Assembly: GCF_009905375.1 (NCBI RefSeq)
Contig: NC_133653.1
Span: forward strand, 89,455,004-89,519,003
Source of the DNA: Apium graveolens
Taxonomy: Eukaryota > Streptophyta > Magnoliopsida > Apiales > Apiaceae
Length of the DNA: 64,000 nt
Direction of reading: 5' to 3'
Shown here: positions 22,617 to 32,064 of the stretch, one piece after another
Numbering within the stretch: the stretch's first letter is position 1
How the letters are laid out: every line of letters starts with the position of its first letter
Translations under genes and position numbers: made by a program
Notes under the pieces: generated by a model
What the model saw: the letters and a program-made list of their open reading frames with translations, nothing else
Databases searched by the model: none
What the model was told of the DNA's origin: nothing

Positions 22617-22690
22617 CGTTGGATAAGAGGCTTCATCGGACTGTTGATCTTTGTGATCCGTGTAATACGATATAGGTGGATCTGATTGGC
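22617..22690 (-). promoter_or_regulatory. Histone-type promoter motifs upstream of H4
   Basis: On the minus strand, GCCAATC (22690-22684, CCAAT-type), CACGGATC (22662-22655, 7 of 8 bases of the plant histone octamer CGCGGATC) and TATCCAACG (22625-22617, 8 of 9 bases of the nonamer CATCCAACG) lie in order 50-130 bp above the TATA box. These motif classes direct S-phase and meristem expression of plant histone genes. The near matches are seen in the sequence; the function is inferred. Confidence 0.6.
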
Positions 22691-22803
22691 CGATTAGAGG
22701 GCACACGGATTGAATATGAAAATATAATTAGCGGGACTTTTGACATTTAGATTTCAGATTTCCATTGGGAAAATACATTGGTGAGGTTAGTCGTGCCAGC
22801 AGT

Positions 22804-23372
22804 TAGGGATGTGCATCCGGTTCGGTTAATCGAAAACCGAACCAAATAATCGATATTTTTTCGGTTCGGTTAATCAAAATATTATATTCGGTTCAGTTTT
22901 CGGTAATAATTTTTTAAAATTTCAATTTTTTGGTTTTTCGATTTTTAACCGCGGTTAACCGAAAACCATTTAAATTAACCGAATTTATTTTATATGGCAT
23001 AAAATATTGATTATTAATAATATTATTACATTTGTTGTACAATTGTACTATACTTTCTAATACCTCACTGGCCTGTATTCCTGCAACATTCACTAATCAA
23101 ACAAACAAATGGCCTGTATTCTGGAATTAACTGTTTGTGTTTGTATGTTGAGAAATGAGTACCGTAGAAAAACTCAAAAACACCATTTTTTAAAATTTTT
23201 ATTAAATTCGGTTTTTAATTTCGGTTTTCGATAAAACCCGAATAATTAAATTCGGTTCGATTTTTATAACCGAATTTTGTTCGGTTCAGTTTTCGGTAGG
23301 GGTTTTACCAATAGTTCGGTTTTGGTTAACCGAAAATAGTTTCGGTTTCGGTTAACCGAATGCACAGCCCTA
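22804..23372. mobile_element. hAT-type MITE, 569 bp
   Basis: The ends are TAGGGATGTGCATCCGGTTC and the reverse complement TAGGGCTGTGCATTCGGTTA. The flanks CCAGCAGT (22796-22803) and CCGGCAGT (23373-23380) are an 8-bp target duplication with one mismatch. Both subterminal regions are packed with CGGTT and AACCG phrases, and the middle is AT-rich. It has no coding capacity. The TIR form and 8-bp duplication indicate the hAT superfamily. It inserted about 300 bp upstream of the H4 coding region. Confidence 0.87.
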
Positions 23373-24803
23373 CCGGCAGTATAAGGCTACAAGCCAATGT
23401 CTAATGCGAATGAGTGTTTTATCGTTCGGCGATAAATTGAACCTATAAGCGAAAATTAGGTTAAAAATTATTTTTTACAAAAATCGGTTAAAATCGAAAA
23501 AATTCCGATTTATTTGTCAAAAATTGGGTTATTTGGTCAAAAATTGGCCTCATTGATAAAAATTTGAAAAAATATTTAGAAAAATTAAAAAAATAAAATA
23601 TATAAATTTGTAAAAAAAATTAACAAAAAATAATAATGGCGTATACATATTTACTATTTTAAATGATTAAATAATAAATATTCTTAATTATTCATCTTAA
23701 ATTGACATCAATTCATAAGTTAGATCTTAAGAATTATATTTATTTTAATAATATTTCATATTTTAAATTTATTTGTATAAATATTTATAAAAATTACATA
23801 TGAGTAATCAAAATAGTAAAATAATTACATGTATTATTATTTATAAATAAAAAATAACATTAAATTAGTTCCGATTAATGATCTGATTAATCATTCCGAT
23901 TAATCTCCGATTATCCAATTAATCCCTGGACAATGCCTCCATCGAATAAGTTTGATTCCCGCTTATTACAACACGTCAACACTGATACAAATCCGTGGTC
24001 CAATTACTTTATATTCATTTATAAACAACTCGCTCTTCCGGCTAATTATAGGGTGGTGACCCTAAATGTCATTTTGGCATAAGAAATAATTTAAAATCAA
24101 CTCAAGAGATTACATCGTGTAGTGCTTAAGGCAAAATATCCAAAACCTCATGCAGCTTTATGAACCTTTTCTTCTTCTTTTTTAAAATGTTGCGCAAACA
24201 GTGACATAGAATAGAGGTTTGGCACCAAACTAGGGATGGAAACGGGTCGGGTTTGGATCGGGTATTATAAAATCCAAATTCAAATCCAAATATTTTCGGA
24301 TTACCCAAATCTAAATTCGTCGGATTTCGGATCGGATCGGGTATTTTTTTGGATATCCAAAATTACGAATAATGTAGTCAAATTTAATATTATTTATACA
24401 TACAAACACTATTAATCACATTTATATGATAGCTAAAATTAAATTACATTAAGTAATAAGTAGTTAAACACATTATATTGCACGGGTTGACATGGTGAGT
24501 AATATCTAAGATATTTTGATAACATAATATTTAGTATTTCATCACAAATTATTATTTTTATAAATATATACAAAGTACATCTTACATAATTAAAGCTGAT
24601 TTTAAAATAAAAAGTTATAATTCACTAAATAAGTATTGACTATCTTGATAATAATCTACTATTACTCAAATAATACAAGAAAACTATGTAAATTATATGT
24701 ATTACATCTAAAATATTACATATAATATATAATAAATGTGTCGAGTTTTAATCGAGTTTCGGGTTTGGATTGGATTTCAGATCGGATCGGGTATTGATAA
24801 TAA
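23373..24803. other. AT-rich intergenic DNA with a second, broken CGGGT-rich repeat
   Basis: No gene is present. At 24231 TAGGGATGGAAACGGGTCGG looks like another hAT-type MITE terminus, with GGATCGGGTATT phrases at about 24257, 24338 and 24784. No closing inverted end is visible. The last such phrase stops directly at the broken 5' end of A3 (24804), so A3 or a deletion probably removed the rest. GATTAAT-rich low-complexity DNA lies at 23870-23930. Confidence 0.5.
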
Positions 24804-25802
24804 TCTTGTATTGTATGTGGATGACATACTTCTTATAGGAAATGATGCACCGATGCTGCAATCAGTCAAAGTGTGGCTATCGAAAAACTGCACTATGAAG
24901 GACTTGGGAGAAGCATTCTACATTCTCGGTGTGAAGATCTATAGAGATAGATCTAGAAGAATGATAGGTCTTACCCAGGGTACATACATCCAGAAAGTGC
25001 TTAAAAGGTTTAGCATGGAAAACTCCAAAAGAGGTCTCATACCGATGAGCCATGAAGTATCCCTTTCCGAAAAGATGTCTCCTAAGACACCTGAGGAAAG
25101 AGAGCATATGAGTAAGACTCCTTATGCTTCAGCAATAGGATCTATCATGTACGCGATGTTATGTACTAGGCCTGATGTTGCTTATTCAATTAGTGTGACA
25201 AGCAGATATCAGTCCAATCTAGGTGAAGACCACTGGAAAGCAGTGAAGAACATCCTTAAGTACTTGCGAAGGACTAAGGATATTTTTCTTGTTTTTGGTG
25301 GTGGATCTGAGTTGAAAATAGAGGGTTATACTGACTCTAGTTTTCAATCAGAAAGTGATGATAGCAAATCCATGTCAGGGTACGTGTTTACTCTGAATGG
25401 TGGTGCAATTAGTTGGAAGAGTTTCAAACAGTCTACAACGGCTGACTCCACAACGAAAGCAGAATATATAGCTGCAAGTGAGGCTGCAAAAGAAGCCGTT
25501 TGGATGAGGAAATTTGTTTCTGAGTTGGGAGTTGTTCCTAGCATTGGGGAGCCTATTGTGTTGTATTGTGAAACAATGCAGCAATAGCACAAGCCAAGGA
25601 ACCTAGGTCTCATAAAAATTCCAAACATGTTTTGCGACACTTTCATTTGATTTGGGAAATTATTGAAAGAGGAGATGTCAAGATTGAGAGAGTTGACACA
25701 CATAACAACGTAGCAGACTCACTCACAAAGTCATTGTCTCAGATTCACTTTGATCGTCATAAAGAGAAGATGGGTATTAGATACCAGGGTGATTGGCTTT
25801 AG
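24804..25802 (+). pseudogene. 3' part of copia pol (RT end and RNase H) of A3
   Basis: It is open from the truncation through [12 protein letters not shown] and the RNase H core (ADSTTKAEY, where A2 has ADSTAEAEY) to YCETMQQ and a TAG at 25585-25587. The expected continuation ([17 protein letters not shown] and onward) is in another frame and ends at the TAG at 25800-25802. The one-base loss is at the same site as in A1, while A2 keeps the frame. The Ala-Glu to Thr-Lys change in ADSTAEAEY removes a conserved acidic position of the RNase H active site, so this copy is doubly defective. Confidence 0.9.
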
Positions 25803-25816
25803 TTCAAGTGGGAGAT

Positions 25817-27388
25817 TGAAAGTGTTTGTCCTAAATCCAATCATGTATGATGAGTTAGGAAGAACTTTCTTGTATTCCTATTTGATTTCATTGAAATTAA
25901 TAAAAGACTTGTTTTGGTTTTATTATGGGCTTTATCTATTTAAAGTGTTTTAAATAAGATGCTCCATAGTTTAGAGTAAAGCTTCTAGAATTATAATGAG
26001 ATTATAATAGTGAGATCTAGAAGATGATAACTCTAGACTTAAACAGTTCCTGATCATTGGATAACTAATCGGATGTTAGTAGATCCGCAAAGATTGATAC
26101 ATACTATGTTTGCTCCCTTCAGGAGGATGTCTGTTCTCATAGGCATTTGTGTGGTGAGACTATAGCTAGTATGTAGGTGTTTATTAGGGAATAAGTTCAC
26201 TAAACATGACTTGATAAGTTGAACAACTAATGAAGATTACTCACATGTCAATAGTTATTCACTGAGTGATAGTTGTACAAGTATCCTTAGACTTGAGATC
26301 GTTAAAATTATCTTGTATATAATGAATTGTGCTTTGGTTTAGTCCTTAGTCTCAAGGACATCCATTAGGTTTATTCTGGGCATAGGGATTTGTGTATAGA
26401 GATAGTTAACGTCAATAGAGGATCTACCCCTTCTAATATAGGAAGAGAATATCATATGTTATTCTTAGTATGCGAGTTCTGGAATCTCTGGCCAGAGTGT
26501 ATGATATTAGAAAGGAGTTTCTAATTTGCATTAATATGAACTTTGCATTATGAATAAGAAATCATATGATTAAATTTGATAGGCCTGACACGAGATCCAT
26601 GCCTTGTATTTAATCGGGATATTGTAAGGGTAGAAGGAATTTATTGTACGGTAACCAGTCACTGATGGGTTCTTGGTATTCTAAGCAGTGAATTCATATT
26701 ATCCGGATAGTCGCGATATGTTGAGAAGCATCACTCACGATGTAGAATAAATATAATTAATCAGTTAATTATATTTAGTGAATTTTAGTATTCATGTAAA
26801 TAATTAATAAAAGTTTATTATTATTTATTTCTACTACCGGCATAATATTGAACCTACAGGGTCACACCATTAAAGAATATTTTCTTTGATGAAATATTGA
26901 GAGAGAATAATTTTCTAAATAGTTTAGAAAAAGAAATAATGATTAAAATAGTTTTAATTATTATTAAAGCATTTTATAAAAATAAAATGTGGGGCAAATA
27001 TATGTATAATGATATATTATAAAACCCTAGGAGAGCCCTATAAATAGAATGAGATGGCTCATTCTAAACACACACTTGGTTTTGTGAAAATCCTAAGAAG
27101 AGGTAGCCTCCATCTTCTTCCTCTCTCTCTCTCTCCCAAAACTCCATTTTTATAAAAGCTTGGTTTTATAAAAAGTTTCATCGAAGAGGATCATTCTTGG
27201 TGGATACCGGTAGAGTGATTCACACACTGAGGAGCAACTGCTAGCAACCATATTATAAAGCTTCCATTTTCAAGGTATGGTTACGATTCCTCCGTTTTTC
27301 TGATTTATACGTTTTTATATATGTGCGATACATGGTTTTTACGGAATAATTGTTATATCACGCTTCCGCTCATCCGTAAATTCCTTCA
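25817..27388 (+). repeat. 3' LTR of A3 (1572 bp)
   Basis: It begins TGAAAGTGTTTGTCC after AAGTGGGAGAT and ends AATTCCTTCA. Length and sequence are very close to the A1 LTR (1574 bp) and less close to A2. Confidence 0.92.
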
Positions 27389-28213
27389 ATGTAACGTTTT
27401 GCCCCCAAAATACTACTTTATTTAGCATTTTGCACATATTATTTATTTATAAAAAAATATTTTTAAACCTAAATAAAAAATTGTTGAATCCTAAAATAAT
27501 AAAAAAATTAATTTAGAATTCATTCTTAAATTTTTTAATTTGATCTTAAATATTTCTAAAACCCAAATGGTGAACTCTATAATATTAAAAATTATTAAAT
27601 TAGGTTACATCTTTAAATTTTCAAATTATTTAATTTAGATTTTACACTTTTCATTCTTTGGATTTAGGGCAATTAGGTCCTAAACCCTAATTTAAATTTG
27701 GGTTTAGGCTTTGAGGTGTAAGGCCTAATGACCGTAAACCCTAAATCGGTGAATTTTTTATTCAAAATTTAATATTTCTAAAACCCATAAGTTGATTGTT
27801 GAATCATAAAAAAAATAAAATTTGTTAAATTGGGGTATGCTTTTAAATTTTAAAATGTTAAATTATAAAGAAATGTCAAAAATGAAACATTAAGTGTTGT
27901 TTCTAGCCCCCTAAACAATAGACCATAAAAAGCTCAAAATAACAAAAAAATGAACCATAACACTACATGAAGTAAATGTTGTGGTATTAAAAAATTAAAA
28001 AAAATAGAAACAAAACACTACACCGTGTAGCATTTTTGACTTGTTTTAGGTGACATTTTGGACCTTAATTTTCAATATTGATATTTTGGGAATTTTTTAA
28101 TGAAATGGTGATATTTTGGTCCATTTTTTCTTATTATGTTCATCAATTAAAGAACATACAGTTAACAATCATGTAAAAGTTAACAAATTTCACTTAAAGT
28201 TATTCATAATTTA
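27389..28213. other. AT-rich intergenic DNA
   Basis: No gene is visible. The sequence repeats phrases such as TAAACCCTAA, TTTCTAAAACCCA and TTGTTGAATC (27460-27860), suggesting old duplications. The near-palindrome CTACACCGTGTAG is at about 28018. The stretch ends at the LTR of element D. Confidence 0.5.
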
Positions 28214-29228
28214 TGTTAGGAATATATGTGCATTAGTTTGATGATATGATTAACAAAACACTTAAGTAGAAATTCAGTGTCTGTAGCCTCAACGGATAAG
28301 ACCACTTTGGCTATCCGTTGATGGTGTAGCTTTACTTAGAAATAAGTCTAGTGTTGTAGCATATTTCAGTCTCTGTATTTAAGATGTAATTCTTAGAAGT
28401 TGAGAGAAACTATGAGTCATGTTGACTACTAGAAGATATGCAGATAGGAAGGCCAATTGTAAATATTTCATGCCTTGTAATTTTGTATAAATGAAGTGGT
28501 ATCAACGGATGACTTAAAGACCTTCAACGGATGAGAAGCTAAGCTTCAACGGATGTCTCTAAAGCTTCAACGGATAACATCCTTCAACGGATGAGTGCAT
28601 CAACGGATGAAAGCTTCAACGGATGTTCTGTTGATTAACCGTTGATAAGTGGTAGTTGTACCTACAAACAGAGGCACGTGGGTGAACAGAGATAACTGAA
28701 ATGTGGCAGCCTAATTTCAGGAACATCAGAAAAAGCAGCCGTTCTACTCTAGTATAAAGAGACTTTAAGTCAACAAAGTACTGGAGTGAACTGGAGAAGA
28801 AACAAGTGGAGATCTTACTTTATTATTTTATTATATCCTTGTCTTCACTTGTAAACTTGGTAATATATAAACCAAGTAGTAGCTAGTAATTAGATAAGAA
28901 TTTTTCCAGAGCTGTTTAGAAAAATCTTGAGAGAAAAATTATCTAGTTTGTACTAGGATGCAGCTGTGATCAAATTCTTAGATCACAGAATTTCTGAAAT
29001 ACCATCTCTGGTGGAACAACAAATCCACCAGAAAAGTTTTTAAAGGTTTATTGTGTTCTTTACATTTGTGTTTGAATATATATTTGTCTGTATCAGCTTA
29101 AAGCAATTCACACACTTGTTCATCTTGAACACACAGTCTTTATAAACTGCTCAAAACTTGAAAAAGTTTTGAGATTTACATTCAACCCCCCTTCTGTAAA
29201 TCTCATTGTTAGTTCTCTAGAAATAACA
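28214..29228 (+). repeat. 5' LTR of D (1015 bp) with an AACGG array
   Basis: It begins TGTTAGGAATATATGTGC and ends TCTAGAAATAACA. There is only one copy in the window, so the left limit rests on the TGTTAG start and the right limit on the PBS. The U3-like part carries repeated TCAACGGATG motifs (see 28500-28627). Confidence 0.85.
28500..28627 (+). repeat. Seven TTCAACGGATG-type motifs in the D LTR
   Basis: TCAACGGAT occurs seven times in about 125 bp, at irregular 15-23 bp spacing. One more forward copy is at about 28288, and inverse copies (ATCCGTTGATGG, AACCGTTGATAA) are at about 28313 and 28638. AACGG is the core bound by plant three-repeat MYB (MSA-type) and some R2R3 MYB factors, so this could be an enhancer. 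That role is inference. Confidence 0.8.
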
Positions 29229-29230
29229 AT

Positions 29231-29242
29231 TGGTATCAGAGC
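29231..29242 (+). other. Primer-binding site of D
   Basis: TGGTATCAGAGC, complementary to the 3' end of initiator Met tRNA, two bases after the LTR end. Confidence 0.88.
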
Positions 29243-29289
29243 AGGCTCTTGACAAACAAAGAGTTTAAAGATCTTGGAATCTAACAAAG

Positions 29290-30155
29290 ATGAGTAAGAA
29301 GGATATTGGAGTAAAAATCCCAGTTCTTGACAGAGACAGTTATCACCACTGGAAGGTGAAAATGCACCTTCATTTACTCTCCCAAGATGAAGGTTATGTA
29401 AACTGTATTGAGAATGGTCCTCACATTCCCCACAAAGTAGCCACAGTTGCTACGGCCACAATTGTTGTTGGTCAATCCATTCCAAAACCTAGAGCAGAAT
29501 GGACAATGGAAGACACAGAAGAAGTCCACAAGGATAAGAAGGCTATGAACATTTTGTTTAATGGTCTTGACAAGGATATGTTTGATAATGTGATAAATTG
29601 CTCAACTGCCAAAGAGGTTTGGGACACAGTTCAGCTGCTGTGTGAAGGTACAGAACAAGTAAAAGAGAACAAGATGCAGCTTCTCATTCAACAGTATGAG
29701 TATTTTCATTTTGAAGAAAATGAATCTTTAAATGACACATTTAACAGATTCCAAAAGCTGTTGAATGGATTGAAGCTGTATGGTAGAGTGTACCAGGTGA
29801 AGGATTCAAATCTTAAATTCTTAAGATCCTTGCCAAAGGAATGGAAACCCATGACTGTCTCCTTAAGAAACTCTCAGGATTATAAGGACTTCACTCTTGA
29901 AAGATTATATGGAATCTTGAAGACTTATGAACTAGAGTTGGAACAGGATGAGGTATTGGAGAAGGGGAGAAAGAAAGGAAGTTCAGTTGCATTGGTAGCT
30001 GAAAATGAGAGGGAATGCAGACAAGAAACTGTGAGATCTACATCAAACTCCAAAGATGGTACAAGATATCAGGAATCAAGCAAAGGAAAAGAGCAAGTTG
30101 CTGAGAATGAAGACAACTCCAGTCAAGATGACTCTGATAGTGTTGATGAGCATCT
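29290..30155 (+). CDS. Copia gag of element D, partial (cut by gap)
   Basis: Open from ATG at 29290 for 288 codons up to the gap. It begins MSKKDIGVKIPVLDRDSYHH, and YHHWKVKM is the conserved start of copia gag (W-K-x-x-M). It continues with AKEVWDTVQLLCEGTEQVKE, YEYFHFEENESLNDTFNRF and a LYGILKTYELELEQ segment, the order of the UBN2/gag-polypeptide family. A charged, Ser/Asp-rich tail follows (SSQDDSDSVDE). No zinc knuckle is reached before the gap. It is related in layout, but not closely, to the gag of element C at 59746-60984. No stop or frameshift is seen, so D may have been a competent element. Confidence 0.88.
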
Positions 30156-30255
30156 NNNNNNNNNNNNNNNNNNNNNNNNNNNNNNNNNNNNNNNNNNNNN
30201 NNNNNNNNNNNNNNNNNNNNNNNNNNNNNNNNNNNNNNNNNNNNNNNNNNNNNNN
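30156..30255. other. Assembly gap (100 N)
   Basis: Exactly 100 N, the usual placeholder for a gap of unknown size. Frames crossing it are artefacts. Its left edge is copia gag (D) and its right edge is the middle of a gypsy RNase H region. Confidence 0.99.
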
Positions 30256-32064
30256 CAAGGCAAGTGGGAGACTGATTAAGTGGGCAATAGAGTTGGGAGA
30301 GTTCGATCTCAAGTATAAGCCACGTACGGCCATAAAAGCCCAGGCACTAGCTGACTTCCTGGTGGAATGTACCATACCCAACCAAGAAGTCGGGGGGCAG
30401 GAAGATACCATACCTCAAGACAAGGGAGTCAACAATGGGGACAAGGAGAAAGAATATTGGGTTCTCTATTTTGATGGAGCATCAAAAACAAATTCCAGTG
30501 GAGCAGGGTTGGTTTTGCAAAGCCCTGATGGATTCTTAATTGAGTATGCCATGAAGCTAGACTTCCCAACAACAAATAATGAGGCAGAGTATGAAGCCCT
30601 GATTGCTGGCCTTGGTCTAGCTGGGACACTTAGAGTCAAAAACTTAAAGGTCCGTGGAGACTCGAAGCTGATCATATCCCAGGTAAAGGGAGAATTTGAG
30701 GCAAGGGATGATACGATGGCTAAGTATGTTCGCCTAGTAAGGGCTGTGATGACCCAATTTAATGAATGCCATGTTGAACACATTCCAAGGGAAGAAAATG
30801 CTAAAGCAGATGCGCTATCAAAGTTTGCTTCATCTGAGATTGAAGAAAGTTCAGGAAGTGTGTACTTCCGTGTTTTGAAGACACGAAGCATAGATGTTAA
30901 GCTTGTGGCTCCCGTAGGCTTGGGGACGTCATGGATTGATCCCATCAAGGCTCACATTCAGACCGGTTGGTTGCCAAGCGATGCAATTGAGGCACGGAAG
31001 TTAACTGTTCGAGCACTAAGGTACTCTTTGATAGATGGGATTCTATATAAAAGATCTTTCGTGGTTCCTTACCTGAGGTGTCTCAGGCCCGATGAGGCAC
31101 GCTTGGCTCTTGAAGAAGTGCATGAAGGTATTTGTGGACAACACCTGGGGGGCAGGGCCTTGGCTCATAAAATAACCCGTTTAGGCTTCTATTGGCCAGA
31201 AATGATGGCTGATGCCAAAAAATATGTGAAGAAGTGTGATCGCTGTCAGAAGCATGCACCAGTTGTTAGACAACCCCCCGAGATGCTGACCTCTATCAAC
31301 TCGCCTATTCCCTTTGCCATGTGGGGGATGGATATTCTAGGGCCTTTTCCTATGGCCACGGCACAAAGGAAATTTCTGATTGTAGCCATTGATTATTTCA
31401 CCAAGTGGATCGAAGCCAAACCCTTGGCCAAAATCACAACTAAGCAGGTTGCACAATTCCTGTGGGAAAACATTATGTGCCGATATGGAATTCCCCGTAT
31501 CCTCGTCACTGACAATGGAACACAATTCAACAATGAGGAATTCAAGAAGTATTGTGAAGAAAATGAAATTGAGTTACGATTCACCTCTGTGGCTCACCCG
31601 CAAGCCAATGGGCAAGCAGAGGTAGCAAATCGGATAATCCTGGATGGACTAAAAAAGAGGATCGAGAAGTCAAGAAATAATTTGGTGGATGAGATACTTC
31701 CAATATTATGGGCCTATAGGACTACCTGTAGAGTCACGACAGGAGCAACTCCTTTCATGTTGGCATATGGGGCAGAAGCAGTAGTTCCCGTGGAGATATC
31801 GCATTCCTCTCCAAGGATTCAGACTTTCAATGCTGTAGAAAATGAGGAAGGGCAGAGGTTAGCCCTGGATCTAATTGATGAAGTGCGAGATGAGGCACAT
31901 GCAAAGATAGTAGAATATCAGAAAAAGGCTTCATTCTATTACAACCTAAGGGTTAAAGAGAGATTTTTTAAACAAGGAGATCTAGTCTTGAGAAAAATAG
32001 AGGCTTCTGGTGTTGGACAGAAAGGAAAGCTTGCCCCGAATTGGGAAGGGCCGTACAGAGTCAA
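30256..32064 (+). pseudogene. Tat-lineage gypsy pol fragment (T2), near-copy of part of T1
   Basis: Bases 30256-32064 equal 41403-43211 of T1 with about seven substitutions in 1.8 kb and no indels seen. The frame is open and covers the end of the first RNase H, the second archaeal-type RNase H (YFDGAS, NNEAEYEA), the integrase HHCC and DDE core (MDILGP, TDNGTQF) and part of the C-terminus (WEGPYRVK). It starts at the gap and ends abruptly inside pol, fused through a CAA microhomology to copia C on the other strand at about 32065. Neither end has an LTR or target duplication. It may be a genuine rearranged fragment or an assembly chimera. Confidence 0.9.

Larger units (their letters stand above)
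24804..27388 (+). mobile_element. Ty1/copia family A copy 3 (A3), 5'-truncated
   Basis: From TCTTGTATTGTATGTGG at 24804 the sequence matches A1 and A2 from inside the reverse transcriptase, just before the LYVDD motif, to the 3' LTR end at 27388. Everything upstream (5' LTR, gag, protease, integrase, most of RT) is missing. There is no LTR or target duplication at the left junction, so this is a deletion or recombination product rather than a normal insertion end. Confidence 0.9.
28214..30155 (+). mobile_element. Ty1/copia element D, 5' part (runs into assembly gap)
   Basis: The 5' LTR (28214-29228) is followed by an initiator-Met primer-binding site (TGGTATCAGAGC at 29231) and an intact gag start (29290). 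The element is cut by the run of N at 30156. What follows the gap is unrelated gypsy sequence, so the D protease, integrase, RT and 3' LTR are either in the gap or lost. Confidence 0.9.

Noticed and set aside
28500..28627. Regular repeats reminiscent of a CRISPR array
   Set aside because: The repeated unit is only 10-11 bases with irregular 15-23 bp spacing inside a plant LTR; there are no repeats of CRISPR length and no cas genes.
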